64,000 nucleotides of DNA from Ascarosepion bandense (lineage: Eukaryota; Mollusca; Cephalopoda; Sepiida; Sepiidae): positions 3,670,501 through 3,734,500 of the forward strand of contig JBBBDQ010001028.1 in NCBI GenBank assembly GCA_037127315.1. Direction: 5' to 3'. The position numbers and the translations under genes are program-made. The notes below the pieces were generated by a model. The model saw nothing but the letters and a program-made list of their open reading frames with translations. It made no database searches and was not told the DNA's origin. Positions 11,296 to 22,315 of the stretch are shown here, in pieces. The first letter of the stretch is position 1. Every line of letters starts with the position of its first letter.

Positions 11296-11532
11296 TCACA
11301 TAAAAACTTTTTCCACTTTGTCATAATTCTTGTAAATTATGTTTTTTATTGCACTATTATTAGATAGGGGCCATGTAAGGCATCTAATCAAAGAAGTATT
11401 AGTATGACCAATATAGGTAATTGATTTATGCTCTTGTACAGGGCATTGAAATGCATACATTATATTAGTCATCGCTAGTTTAGATTTGATGGGGTTATTT
11501 TTAATATTAGATGGGGTTATTTTTAATATCAA
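11296..11532 (-). pseudogene. Penelope-like element remnant, GIY-YIG region, opposite strand
   Basis: The minus-strand ORF contains KLAMTNIMYAFQCPVQEHK followed by ITYIGHTNTSLIRCLTW and NNSAIKNI. An N-(V/M)-Y-F-CP lead, YIG-T, an arginine and then a terminal AIK block is how GIY-YIG domains of PLEs read. It faces the copy at 10.6 kb. It is clearly from a different PLE family than the plus-strand one because the spacing after CP is longer. Confidence 0.7.
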
Positions 11533-11539
11533 AAATCAT

Positions 11540-11990
11540 TCTTTCAAAAACTGCATGAAACCAGTATTATAAATAACACAAAAAACATCAAAATATTTTA
11601 CTGCAATCAAGCGCACAATAATTATGAACAGGACAAATTTGCTTTACAAAAAATTATCAAACACTATATTTCTGCTGTAATTTCTCAAAAACATGAAAAA
11701 TATATTATAGAAAATTGAAAACTGCAAACCTTGTTGTTTCTAATCCAAATACCCCATCAAATCTAAAGTAGCGATAACGAATATAGTGCAAGAGAATTAA
11801 ATAACAATATCAGAAAAATAACATCCTTGAAAATGGCCAGTAAAGTAACTGAAAGCGCTTGAAACTAAAAAGTTATGAAACATTTTTACATTCCATATCT
11901 TCAGTAAAAAGAAAACATGTAAATATACTGGAAAAATTCAATCAAGAAATAATAAAATCTTCTTTGTTGGTTATTTTTAACGAACCATGT
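11540..11990 (+). pseudogene. Third PLE fragment, plus strand
   Basis: Broken plus-strand frames give NNYEQDKFALQKIIKHYIS and then, after frameshifts, a PIKSKVAITNIV-like string that parallels NPIKSKLAMTNIM in the minus-strand copy next door. The two therefore look like relatives in head-to-head or inverted arrangement. No catalytic residue is readable. Confidence 0.45.
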
Positions 11991-12008
11991 TTAAAATAAA
12001 GATTGTTG

Positions 12009-12010
<2 letters not shown>

Positions 12011-12052
<42 letters not shown>
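12011..12052. repeat. (TA)n microsatellite
   Basis: About 20 TA units. Confidence 0.97.
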
Positions 12053-12054
<2 letters not shown>

Positions 12055-12058
<4 letters not shown>

Positions 12059-12820
12059 TATGATAGAACTATTTATATAAATATATAAATTTGTGTGAGG
12101 ATACAGAAACAGAATAAAATAAAACTCTGATAGTCCATTAGGTTGTTCAAAATGTGATTTGCTGTTTTTGTTTTAACAATGTTTAATTCAAAATTTCAAC
12201 CTGAGATTTTGTTTCTAAACAATATTTCATTTGTTGACTATTCAGTGAAAGTTTCTCTTCATTCCATTAATTCTGACGACGCTTGTTTTTTCATTACAAA
12301 TATAGAAAGGCTTTCAACTTGACATTTACGCGTTTTATATTTGTATGGATTAAAGATTATAAAGGAGCTGAAAGTGGAAGGAACATAAGTTTTGGAAACA
12401 ATAAAATTAATGATCAAACGTTAAGAATTTTGCTTTTGAAAATTCAAAAAGTTTCTATATTTTATCCGCTCATAAATTTCTCCGTTCCTTTTCCTGGACA
12501 GTTTAAACATTAGAAATATAAACTCATTCAAAATTAAACAAAAATAAGAATTTGTTTAGTATTATAATTATAATATTTACTGTTTGTTATTTAATTATTC
12601 TTTTAATATCACTTTTCTGTTAATGCTATATCTTCTCACGACGGGAGAGATCTTGGTCCTCCATGCGTTTCATTTTTTATTTATTATCTTGAATTGCTAT
12701 GAATTTTTGGTAAATATAACGAAGTGATTTCCCCTTACCTTCTCCACAGATTCGAATTGAAAGTTTCTCTTAGACTGGAAGCTGCCACCTAAAACTAGAA
12801 AAGCCACTTCCCCTACGATT
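12055..12820. other. AT-rich stretch, no gene seen
   Basis: A 76-codon plus ORF at 12283-12513 has no recognised motif. Otherwise nothing stands out. Confidence 0.5.
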
Positions 12821-13010
12821 TTTTAAAAATCATTTCACCCCAAGCAAATTGGGACCGCCACTAGTGCGCAGGGGGTTAAAGTGAAAGAAAAGACTGAGTA
12901 CAGGAGTTATTGAAGAAAGGACAAATGATAAACGGGGTTCAGGAATACAAAAGATGACAATTAATGTTACATTTAATTTTTTTGAAGACAGAAAGTGTGA
13001 GAAAAGAAGC
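12820..13010 (-). mobile_element. Family J LINE, 3' UTR tail only
   Basis: Reading on the minus strand the block ends in ccccctgcgcactagtggc, then gcttggggtgaaatgatt and a short A-rich tail, matching the J 3' terminus at 1.1 kb. Only about 190 bases are recognisable; no coding remains. Confidence 0.8.
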
Positions 13011-14679
13011 TGTTTGAGTAGATGTTATATTTTAACTATTTCAACTGTAATTAAGACGATAGCTGAGAGATGGATTCACGCTATTCATTAGTGCAAAAGT
13101 GAACGCAAGTTTTTACAACTTTCACTTTCCGACCTCGTTCAAATCTCACTATGATCGATTTATCAGGGAGATAACTTTTTAATGTTATCGAACTGAATAG
13201 ATAACACCAACGTGCAACGGTGTCCAAAAGTTCTGCAGGTTGACTCAATATTGTAAAGGATTGCGAGTAACTCGCTATTATATACAGAATGTCCCATAAT
13301 GAGAGGAGACAGCGAGTATATTGGATTATCAAAAAGAACCAAATATATTTATTACATAAATATATTCATGTAATATATAAGTATACCAGTGGTCAACATA
13401 TTATCTAAAATGTTGCTATTTCCTACAGATATCTGATATACTTTTTCCTCATGGTGTCAACATTTGAAACGAGAGAGCGAATTCGTGCATGTTCTCTTCG
13501 TGGTGGTGACCATCTCAGGAATGTAATATAGATAATCTTGAACTCTAGTATATCAATTATTTAATAAGTATATTTTGCACTCTATTTCATTTTCGTAATC
13601 CAAGATACTTGCATTTAACATGTGTTCAATCATTAATGGGACATCCTGCATATAGAGAGAGAGGCAGAGAGACAGAGTTGCTCAATAAAAATGATTGTAA
13701 ATAAAACCAGATGCAATAGTAAATTAAATGTGACTGCCTTATAGAAGGTAATTGCTTAGCATAAAATATAGTTTATTTGGCGAGAACAGAGGTTTAGAAA
13801 ACAGTAATAAAATTAAGGAAAAGAAATATATTTAGAAGCTACGGAAAATTAATGGAAGAAAGTACAATAACCATAAGTTGAGTTTTACTCACAGCAAATA
13901 AAAAAAAGGTACGACGCTGTCAGCGTATTACTGGAATATTAAAGGAAAAATAGGTGAGTCCCTTAAAATTATTTACATAATTTATTTTTTAAAAGCCGTA
14001 CATATAAAAATACTAGGGGTTGATGTAGACTTTGGAAAAAATTGCGATACTAAGTTTGAGCAAAAATGACAGAATACTTAAAAGAACAATTAATTAGGGG
14101 ATGTAGACATAATATAAAATATCATATATAAAATATTGCGTCACCTGCCACAGAACTAGCTTAAGGGATTATTTGATCATTTATCTTTTATTTACCCCGG
14201 CCCTATATTTCAAATGTTAATAGTTAAGTTCCTCCAAGGAGTGAGGTCTTTGCTTATTTTATTTTTCTCTGAGAAGGAGTGGTTATTCACGGGGTCTTTT
14301 TAACAAAATAATATTGTTTTATTTCATTCCCGTGATGCTTTAAGTTATGTGATTTACGGATGGGTTATATAAAGCTGGGCCCTTTTTTTTATTTGCGTTC
14401 AAGTCATCTGAAGATTGCGTAAACGTGAAACTAGAATTACAGCTATGGTCATCCTTTTTTAGAAATAAACACTTTCAAGCGATTTTTCTTTGTTTGTTTT
14501 GGTTCTTTTTTTTTCTTCTTCTAGGTAATCTGGAAGTTGAGCACTTTACTGAGTAGGTAGCCTTTAGGTAATTTTCTTTTTCATATTGTTGTCCTTGTTC
14601 GAGATTTACTTTTGCTTAAGGCTATTTAGGTCTTCTAAAAATCTTTCGTTGGTCCTTCCTACCGTTTTGTTTTTTCTTT

Positions 14680-14680
<1 letters not shown>
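13011..14680. other. No gene seen; a CTGAAGA/GAAAC motif at 14.41 kb
   Basis: About 1.7 kb without a readable coding family. At 14,364-14,440 a TATATAA-like box (gggttatataaagctggg) is followed some 40 bases later by catctgaagattgcg and GTGAAAC. The same motif order occurs in fold-back elements elsewhere in the window. Confidence 0.4.

Positions 14681-14681
<1 letters not shown>

Positions 14682-14713
<32 letters not shown>
14682..14713. repeat. (TA)n microsatellite
   Basis: About 16 TA units. Confidence 0.97.
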
Positions 14714-14714
<1 letters not shown>

Positions 14715-14717
<3 letters not shown>

Positions 14718-15640
14718 GGCCAGTTTAATGAAGCTGGCGAACGTTCTATTAAGCACTCTAAATCAAATAATAAAATTGAATTAAACCAAAACTTGCCATC
14801 CCTTGCAGGAACATTTTGAGTGCTCGTTGAGACCTCGACTAGTTTACATTTCGCTCGAAGAAATGCTCTTGCCACGAGAGAAATCAATCACTAAGCCTTT
14901 GATATTGCTATTCTACCCCCACCTTTCTGATGTCGAAGAGCACGGTGGTGACTTCACATTTTTCTTTAGAGATAGGAAAGAACACGTAAAGGGTTTGTTG
15001 AATGAGATTTTTCTTATATATTTTCCTTTTATACTTTCGATTTACTTCTCGATAGTAACAATTTTCTCCTTTTCCTTGCTCTTCGTATCCTTTATAAATA
15101 GTTTTTAATAGGTCTGTTTTTTTATTATAATAAGAAATAATTTTACTTAATTTCTATATCATTTTCGCTATTATATATAGTCAAATTAGTTTTATCGAAT
15201 TAGAGATCTAGAAGTAAAAAATTCGAAGCCCTCTTTTTTGACTGAACTTTATGACCGGAATAAAAAAATACAGCGATATCACAGACACCATAATAAAACA
15301 AAATACAGAAAACATGACACTAACTTCGACAAGAGATTTATACAAAGTATAAAGCTGCCAATTTTAAAAATAAGTAAATAAAAATAACAGAGGAAAGTAA
15401 ACAGCATGAACAAGATGACATGAAAATGTACTAAAATAATAACTAAACACTATCTAGCCATCATCTCCTCATAACATGGTGTTGCAGTGCATAAAATGAA
15501 AAATAGAATCTTTGTTAAACGATACTAGAGTTGAGGACAAAAAGGAATTCGGTAAAACAAACACAAAAATTCTACAAACCAAGCAAAACACTATTAAAAT
15601 GAAGACAAAACATGGTTAAGATTAATAGAATATCATGAAA
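14715..15640. other. No gene assigned
   Basis: A 101-codon plus ORF (14803-15108) ends in a hydrophobic stretch rich in F, I and S, probably a product of T-rich DNA. The rest is A-rich; part may be the decayed upstream end of the PLE fragment that follows. Confidence 0.45.
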
Positions 15641-15950
15641 AGACATCGAGATCTATTGCTTTGCAATAAAAACCCAAACCTTACATTTCGACGCAACCTA
15701 GTATATCTGTGGTATGTACAGCGCTGCTTACAAATTAGCAAAATCCTTAGCAAATATTTTAACGCCTCTTTTACGAATAATCAATTCTTCACATCTAAAA
15801 AAATCTAACGATCTCATGAAAAAAATTAAAACTATAAATATGAAAAATAAAGTATTGGCTACTTTAGATATTTATATGCTAACATGCCAATTGACAAGGT
15901 TTTAATATTTTTCTAACGGCCTACCTTACAAAATTTGTTACACTATTCTT
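15640..15950 (+). pseudogene. Penelope-like element remnant, reverse transcriptase region
   Basis: From 15714 the plus frame reads YKLAKSLANILTPLL, NSSHLKKSNDLMKKIKTIN and then KVLATLDIYMLTC. In PLE reverse transcriptases the order LAK-L-PL, a short linker, S-DF-KI, then the first catalytic strand with (V/L)SLDV-S-FT-P is characteristic. Here the Asp of that strand (LD) is kept but the following residues are altered, and a stop follows at 15903. It is a decayed fragment of an enzyme of about 700 residues or more. Confidence 0.6.
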
Positions 15951-15954
15951 TACA

Positions 15955-16295
15955 CAATACAAGGCCTATGAGCCACTCATGGCAGAGGGTATTAAATTAA
16001 ATTATTGTAAGAGAGAAAAGAAGATATGGGGATATGGAGGATAGATAACGGTTGACTTTAGATTTAAAGACATTAAGATTATACTAATCGGGGAAGCATG
16101 CTCTAAGAGCCCTGGAGAAGAAAAAGTTAGAGTGAGAATTCGTCGTTACCAGTGGTATACGAAGGGGATAAAGATTAGTTGATCATGTGTAGATGTCATG
16201 GACGTCCTAGCTGAGAAGATCTAAAGTGGTGAAACTGAGGAATATGACGCGTTATAACATTTTCTACCGGAACAATGATAGAATAGGGACAAGCT
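15955..16295 (-). mobile_element. Family J LINE, degenerate 3' end
   Basis: On the minus strand a broken frame leads to SLNLKSTVIYPPY, the counterpart of the terminal FKSKVNTHLL of the reference copy. A decayed 3' UTR follows, ending in a ctctgccatgagtggctc block. Roughly 100 codons and the tail are recognisable; frameshifts are many. The plus-strand ORF that begins at 16300 is unrelated. Confidence 0.55.
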
Positions 16296-16447
16296 AGCAA
16301 TGAAGTTGTCTATAAAAAAGGCATTGTATGATGGAAAACAATTTCTCAACCAAAAGGCCACATGTTTGAGCTATGTGAAGGCTGGACTAGATATTTGGTC
16401 TAATTTGACTCACGTAAGGAAAGGAAATGCCAGGTACTGTAATGGTC

Positions 16448-16690
16448 AATCAGTCAGTCAAGTGCCATATTTGATACACGCTTGACAATCATGTTTCTTT
16501 CGATCCATAACTAAAGAAGGTTTTCCCGCAGTAGGTTACCATTTCTTTCTGGGGCAAACTGGTTGCCAAAGAAAGGCTACAGAATTCAACCTGTCCAAAT
16601 ATTCCACCCATAGCTGGGGGAGAACAGATAGATTAATAGTTTTCCCAAGAGTATTTGTGCGTAAGTGAATGAAATGAATTTGACTATAAT
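16448..16690 (-). mobile_element. tRNA-derived SINE, family S1, head truncated
   Basis: The S1 body blocks are present from agtgccatatttgatacac through ggttgccaa, cccatagctggggg and gcgtaagtgaatg. The tRNA-like head at the right end is mostly gone. Confidence 0.72.
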
Positions 16691-17342
16691 ATCTTTAGTG
16701 ATGGTACAAGTTCTATCCAAAAGGGACTTTAAAGAAAATAGAGACAGTCACGCAAAGGCAAAAAAGAGCCACAAGAAAGGGATAGTACAACTAAGTAGTA
16801 CAATACATATTTCGTGCGTAATATATGTAACAGTCTCTACCTTTTCCAAGCTACTCTGACCAGACATATGCATAGACATGCACTAAGGCTTCCAAATAAC
16901 TAAAGATACAACAAATTCTCCATATTTATCATGTAATAAAGGATGGAGAATCAAGTGAGGGTTTGTTTGATATGTGAAATCTCACAATATCAACATGCAA
17001 TTCAATAATCAATTAAAAGATGAGTTTCGGGTGGTCATTACAATAAAGACTGTAAGGCTTCAGAGTTATTCTAAACTATCTAATCTATATGCCACTTGCA
17101 CATATTTCACTGGCCGTACTTATTTTATTATTTTTAGTCAGTATTATTATAATTCCTATTTATTTATTATTTTTTGTAAAAGAATATGTCTTCTACCTTA
17201 TATAATTTTACTTGAATAATTCAATTTCTGATATAGGATTTAATGTAAACTTACTTTAAATTTTCAATGCAATAGATAATTTAACATATATCTTAATCTA
17301 TTAAAGATAGCCAAATTCAATTAACTCGTCTATAACTATCAC
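16690..17342. other. No gene seen
   Basis: ORFs of 64 and 81 codons lie here without recognised motifs. Confidence 0.5.

Positions 17343-17383
<41 letters not shown>
17343..17383. repeat. (GATA)n microsatellite
   Basis: About 10 units. Confidence 0.96.
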
Positions 17384-17419
17384 TTGACAAACTGAGATTT
17401 AGATAGCTAGATAGATTTC

Positions 17420-17575
17420 TTATAATCATTTCACCCCAAACGCGGCAATACTGCCACTTGTGCGTAGAGGGTTACAATGAGGAGAGATGGATGACAGAGA
17501 AAAAACAGTATAAGTGATGTAGAAAGAGTAAGAGGGAGGTGGGGGTTATGGAGATAGAAAATGGCAATTAAAGCA
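17420..17575 (-). mobile_element. Family J LINE, 3' UTR tail only
   Basis: On the minus strand it ends in gtaaccctctacgcacaag, then tggcagtattgccgcg and tttggggtgaaatgattata. This matches the J 3' terminus. No coding part remains. Confidence 0.75.
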
Positions 17576-17849
17576 CAGACATTCTAATTCGAAACAGAAA
17601 TACTGATCTGTATGTAAAAAGTCCTGCAATTTTGATAAATCCATAAATGAGGAGGAACTCAACATTATTACATGATATATTGTGCCGCCGCTAAACGAAT
17701 AACTGTAAAAATATAAATGAAATATCACTGATGTAAAACTTTCTTTTGCATCAATACATAGGTGTTTTTTCTCATTAAAGTTGTATGTACGAAAATAACG
17801 ATTAATTTCTCAAGCAATTTATTACAGGAATTATTTATATTTATAATGA

Positions 17850-18215
17850 GGTAGCATTTACATTATTTACATCTTTATTTCCATATTTACGACGTAAGTT
17901 TCGGCTGTAGTACGCTCCTACTTTCTTGAGATGACTGGAATTTCGAATCGAACCCTTTATTTTGATCCTCGGTGTATATCGTTCTCGTTGTATGAACCAT
18001 ATCTTAGTTATCGCTCTTTAGCTCAATTCTCTATATTATTTGTTCACCACTGCTGTTCACTCACTGAATCTAGTCACTGAATTTAACCAACGCTTTTTCT
18101 CCACTGAGCTACGTGTCCTTGAGGACATCAGTGTATGAATTTGAGGGGCTTATAAACCCTAATGTCTCAGTATTTTTCCAGAGTTTATATTGCAATAATG
18201 AAGCTTATGATTTTC
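17850..18215. repeat. Degenerate relative of the fold-back element at 56 kb
   Basis: The left part, acattatttacatctttatt then tacgacgtaagtttcggctg, parallels the left arm of the element at 55.94 kb. The right part, tgtccttgaggacatc then gggcttataaaccctaatg, parallels the centre of that element in the same order. The right arm is not recognisable. Confidence 0.5.
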
Positions 18216-18720
18216 TCTAGCATTCTTACTGATTCCCATATTGTAATTATTTTTACGCTTGGCCGGCTGAGGAGATTGTTGTAACCTAACACGTGCACTG
18301 ATTCATTAAGCTTTCGTAATTTCCAGTGGTTTTATCTATCTATTCTACTTCATCTCACAGGGGACGTTGATCTCCTTTCTCCATCTATTGATATTTGTTT
18401 TGGGACTCCAGGTAGTTATTTCGTTGCACGACTCTTTAACGTAAATATGTGTCATTTAAATCTTCATGTCCACCTAATGTAGAAATATACTTAACGCATG
18501 TCTCATATCTTCCAAGAATATGTTTCTGAGTATTGGATTATACACAACATACGTACCAAATACAAAATAAACAACTTTATTATACTACTAACTTGCTTAA
18601 AAAGATGTTTACACACCGTTAGCTCCATCTCATTTTCCGGATTATAAAAAAAAATCTCCTGGGATAAATAAAACAGATTTACAACTTACATTCTAAATTT
18701 GAAATGACTAAAATATTTCA
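18216..18720. other. No gene seen
   Basis: No ORF or repeat that I recognise. Confidence 0.5.
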
Positions 18721-18721
18721 T

Positions 18722-18910
18722 AGAATATGTGAGTAGTGTAACGGTTACCGATGCATAAAGAGGAATCGACAAGCCGGTTTTCAATTCTGATCTAATCTAC
18801 GCCAGTCACTTTAGCACAAACGCCGTTAGGAAATGCATTAATCTCTGTCTTCAGTTATGAGTCAAATAGGTTGGGTAGATTGTTCTCTCTAGCTTTCGAC
18901 GACAACGAAA
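18722..18910 (+). mobile_element. SINE, family S2, diverged
   Basis: The left end, gtgagtagtgtaacggttac, resembles a tRNA-like head. The right end shares gggtagattgttctctctagc with other S2 copies, which read gggtttTctagctttgattg at the same place. The B-box is poor (ggttttcaattctg). Confidence 0.5.
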
Positions 18911-19027
18911 ATAATGGCCCCTAAATCCAATCCATGGAGAAAGCGACCACTCCACTATCTTTTTCACGGAGGTTCTGAAATCTAATCTGTGGAGAAAGCA
19001 AACAATCCACTGTCTTTTCTACGGAGT

Positions 19028-19283
19028 AATAGTCAGTCATTCAATTACACGCTCGGTCGATCATATCTTTTTCTATCCATGACCAACTAAGCAGAAGATT
19101 TTTACGAAGTAGTTTTCCGTTTCTTTCTGAAGAAGACTGGTTTCTAACCAAAGATATAGACCGAAATCTGTCTTGTTATTTGACTCATAGATGAAGGGAG
19201 AAGGATGTTTGCGCATAAGTGAATGCAATAAATTCAAATGGAATTTGGACTCGGCTCTCCTATTTCTCACTGCACCACAAAGT
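19028..19283 (-). mobile_element. tRNA-derived SINE, family S1, diverged
   Basis: The head is at the right (minus: gtggtgcagtgagaaatagg), with a B-box region gagtccaaattcc. The body keeps gcgcataagtgaatgcaat, a ggtttctaacc form of the ggttgccaacc block, and the terminal cagtcattcaattac. The spurious 91-codon minus ORF overlapping it is not a gene. Confidence 0.7.
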
Positions 19284-19795
19284 AATTCACAGACAATAAC
19301 GATAGGAATCTGTAAAGAACTAAAAACGCTGACGTCTTGAAGGTGCACTGCATTAGAAAATATTACAAAGGAAACTTTTTGACCCTTTTATAAGAAGATG
19401 AGTATTGAACGATTCTCGGTCTGCTCGAAAGCTCTTATAGAAACATTTTGAGGTTTAGTCAAATGTTAGAGTATAGGTTGTACCGAGAACCTTCGAATTC
19501 ATCCTTTTATTTAAAAAAAAAAAAACTTAATCTGATACATGGTAGATAAAGATTGCATTAAATTAACATCTTGCCCTTACTTTCGTTTCGCAAGAAAAAC
19601 AAAAAAAGGAAACTTGTCCCAAAAAACCTTCTATAGAGTTGACATTGTGCTATCATTTGTTTAAAACCATTTTTCTCAGCTATCTTTACAACTACGTATT
19701 TCATCTCAATTTCTAATCAACTTCTATAGAAAAGACAAATAGAGATGCTCTTGTTTCAATATCATTTAAGTTACCTTATCTCCGTCTTATGAGAG

Positions 19796-20062
19796 ATGTG
19801 CGCGTAGTGTAGTAGTTATAGGTGCGGAAAATGCGATTGGCGTGCCTAGTTCAAATTCCGACGTTGCATTATACTTTCGCAAAAATACCTTTGCTCCACA
19901 GCCAGGAAGACTGAGTTTTCTAGCATTTATTGGCTAAAATACACATATGAATTCAAAATTGGTTGTGTCTAAGGCAGTTTAACTTCACTTTGTAAAATCT
20001 ACTTGTTACAGAAACTACAACGCGTCATGAATTAGTGTCGCTTTACACCGATGGGGTCCTTT
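19796..20062 (+). mobile_element. tRNA-derived SINE, family S2, best copy
   Basis: The head reads tgcgcgtagtgtagtagtta, then ttggcgtgcctagttcaaat as B-box context. The body continues with tcgcaaaaatacc, gagttttctagc and ends in cttgttacagaaactacaac then gcgtcatgaattagtgtcgc. The same 3' block is seen in the S2 pieces at 62.1 and 63.0 kb. It is distinct from S1 in head and body. Confidence 0.65.
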
Positions 20063-20171
20063 GCAGGACTTATATACTTACATTTAATATATACTGATAT
20101 AAATAATGCGTATTATATATATAATGGTTTTATTTAATCCAACATTTGTATTACTTTAACTTTGATGTACT

Positions 20172-20196
20172 TATATATATATATATATATATATAT
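20172..20196. repeat. (TA)n microsatellite bordering a fold-back element
   Basis: About 12 TA units directly at the left end of the inverted-repeat element. Confidence 0.95.
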
Positions 20197-20906
20197 GATA
20201 GAATGAATAAAGAACAAAGTAAGAAATGTGTCTTAATCTAACATGCTTCACTTTTATTAAATCTTCTTCAGAGTTCTGTTTAAATACAAGAGATTACAAT
20301 TTTTAAAATATGTTTTTGATTTTAAAAACCAAAGAGATAGTATACAATTATTTTAAATGTAAGTGTATATATGCCTAGGAACGCTTGTCTGTCTATATCT
20401 ATGTTTGCGTAATAATGCCCATGTCAAGTGTATTAAAACGATGGATGATAGCAAAATATGAAAGATTCCAACCACAAAACTTATTATATTCAAATTTATT
20501 TATTTTTTAAACATATGGCTAGACATGACACACACATTCACACATTTCACTATCCAAGATTTTCTTATACATATCTTTATAAATCGTCCATTGTTTTAAT
20601 ACACTTCAAACGTGTATTATCATGCACACATACATAATCAGGCAAGCTTTTCTATACATAAATACACTTACATTTAAAATAATCATCTATTGCTTTAGTA
20701 CACCTGACACTTATCTGAACAATGAGAATCAAGCCACAAACCACATTCTCAATATACTATGTCTTTGTTTTGTAAGAAAATTAAAAAGAAAATAATAATA
20801 ATTTTCCATCTCCTCTCTTTAAACAGATCCCTGAAGAAACTGTAATAAAAATGAAACATTTTAGATTAAGACACATTTCCTACGTTGTTCTTTCTTTATT
20901 ATATCA
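20196..20906. mobile_element. 711-bp fold-back element with 89-base terminal inverted repeats
   Basis: The left end (20196-20284) and the reverse complement of the right end (20818-20906) match over about 89 bases, sharing aaatgtgtcttaatctaa and tctgtttaaa. Complementarity continues inward: gtgtattaaaac at 20428 pairs with gttttaatacac near 20594, and an aatgtaagtgtat block near 20356 pairs with atacacttacatt near 20664. The whole unit is therefore one long imperfect hairpin. It has no ORF of note, so it would be non-autonomous. The right arm contains a CTGAAGA followed by GAAAC. Confidence 0.8.
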
Positions 20907-20937
20907 ACTTGCCGGATTCCAATCCACATATTCAACT

Positions 20938-20960
20938 TACATACATACATACATACATAC
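20938..20960. repeat. (ACAT)n microsatellite
   Basis: About six units. Confidence 0.9.
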
Positions 20961-21110
20961 AAAGTTTTTCTTAATAACTTCTTTGTTTTAATTGCCGATG
21001 ATTTGTTTCTGAAGACGTGTCGACCGAAAGGTGTCTTAAAATCCCCCTCTTATTTTTCCCTTTTTAATTTAAATACTTTTGAATCTTTCTTAGTAAAATA
21101 TGATTCTTTT

Positions 21111-21115
<5 letters not shown>

Positions 21116-21157
<42 letters not shown>
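21116..21157. repeat. (AT)n microsatellite
   Basis: About 20 units. Confidence 0.97.
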
Positions 21158-21159
<2 letters not shown>

Positions 21160-21299
21160 TAAATCTGATCAATTAAATAAAGTGAAATTGAAAGTTGATC
21201 TTTAAAATGATCTGCAATCTCTTGTTAACTAGAGGAAGAAACGGCTTCTTAAAATTAACTCTCTTTTAATCGTATGTGAAATCTTTTTTTGTCTTCCAT

Positions 21300-21890
21300 C
21301 AGCATGGCAGATGCTAACCTCTAGCAGAACGACTTGCTGCTCCTTCTCCAGTGAAAGTTTTCTACTGACATGAATTAGAGAAATTATATTGAATTAATTG
21401 CTAAGTCTGGTCCTAGGAAAGTTGATTTACTCCTTCGTGCTAGAAAATTCTTCGCGACAGAATTTACCTTACACATTTATAAGTCTACTATTCACCCATG
21501 CATTTATTATTGCTGTCACATCTGATCTGTTATTTCTGTCATATATTTAGAAACTCTAGATAAAATACAGAAAAGAATCTACGAAGTTCTTGGCTGTAAC
21601 CCAGCATTCGGGTTTCATATACTTTTTTTTATAAATATCTTCATGCTAATTGTTACTTTATGAAAATAAGCCCAGTACTAGTTTGGTGGTAAGATTTCAT
21701 TTTACAGTTGGAATAGTCAGCTATAACCGTAAGTTCTTTTCTGACAGTTTCTTCTATTGTTGACGGAAATCTCCTCTGGTGTCTTGCTTTCAAGTCAGCT
21801 TTCATTTTCAAAACGTAAATGCAATTTCAGTTGCTATTTTCTGTCTGTTTTTGTTTTTTAATTCCTGTTCTTTTATTGTCCTTTCTCCTT
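21300..21890 (+). pseudogene. Family J LINE reverse transcriptase, degenerate C-terminal half
   Basis: Broken plus frames give NYIELIAKSGPRKVDLLLRA, then FTLHIYKSTIHPCIYYCCH, then LETLDKIQKRIYEVLGCNP. These align with YIESIAKSTAKKIGSLCRS, HIYKSTIRPCMEYCCHLW and LDKLQRRVCNVIGT of the copy at 1 kb. Stops and frameshifts occur throughout and the catalytic YADD region is absent. The last part (21668-21880) is present again at 22078-22290 beyond a SINE. Confidence 0.85.
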
Positions 21891-21899
21891 AATGTGCAT

Positions 21900-22064
21900 T
21901 GTGATGCAGTGGATATGGGCTCGCAGTTAGAAATCGTTCTATAGCCTTGGTTGACAGCCAGTCTACCACAGAAAGTAATAACGCGCTTCTACGGGAAAAT
22001 CTTCTGCCCAGCCAGTTAAGTCACTTTCGAGACATGATCGCTCAAGGATGTATCCTGCATGGCT
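21900..22064 (+). mobile_element. tRNA-derived SINE, family S1, plus strand, internally deleted
   Basis: The head is at the left, tgatgcagtggatatgggct, and runs straight into ttctatagccttggttgaca; the B-box and the cccatagctagagg part are missing. It ends in cagttaagtcac and a diverged terminal block. It is the only clear plus-oriented S1 body except for a piece at 32.7 kb. Confidence 0.75.
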
Positions 22065-22073
22065 CTTAACTGA

Positions 22074-22315
22074 TTTGCTGACTAGTTTGGTGGTAAGGTC
22101 TCATAATTTTACAGTTGAAATGTTTAGCTGTAGCCGTAAGTTTTTCTCTGACAGTTTCTTCTATCACACTTCTTGTTTAAGCGACTCCCTTCCGGTGTCT
22201 TATTTTCCAGTCATCTTTCATCTTCAAAACGTGAATGCAATTTCATTTGTAATTTTCCGTGTTTTTTGTTTTTTTAATTACTGTTGTTTTTTCTTCTCCT
22301 TAATAACATTTTTTT
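22074..22315 (+). pseudogene. Family J LINE fragment, second copy of the adjacent segment
   Basis: Reads LVVRSHNFTVEMFSCSRKFF, then SDSLPVSYFPVIFHLQNVNA. This parallels GSHPFTVRLAKRRRQFYSCS and WNSLPYSCFPDGYDLQKFKS of the reference copy. It also matches 21668-21880 closely (gactagtttggtggtaag, then ctgacagtttcttctat). Confidence 0.8.

Noticed and set aside
14364..14384. TATA box of a promoter
   Set aside because: No transcript or coding region can be tied to it; noted only in passing.
14803..15108. 101-codon plus ORF
   Set aside because: C-terminal half is low-complexity F/I/S from T-rich DNA; no motif.
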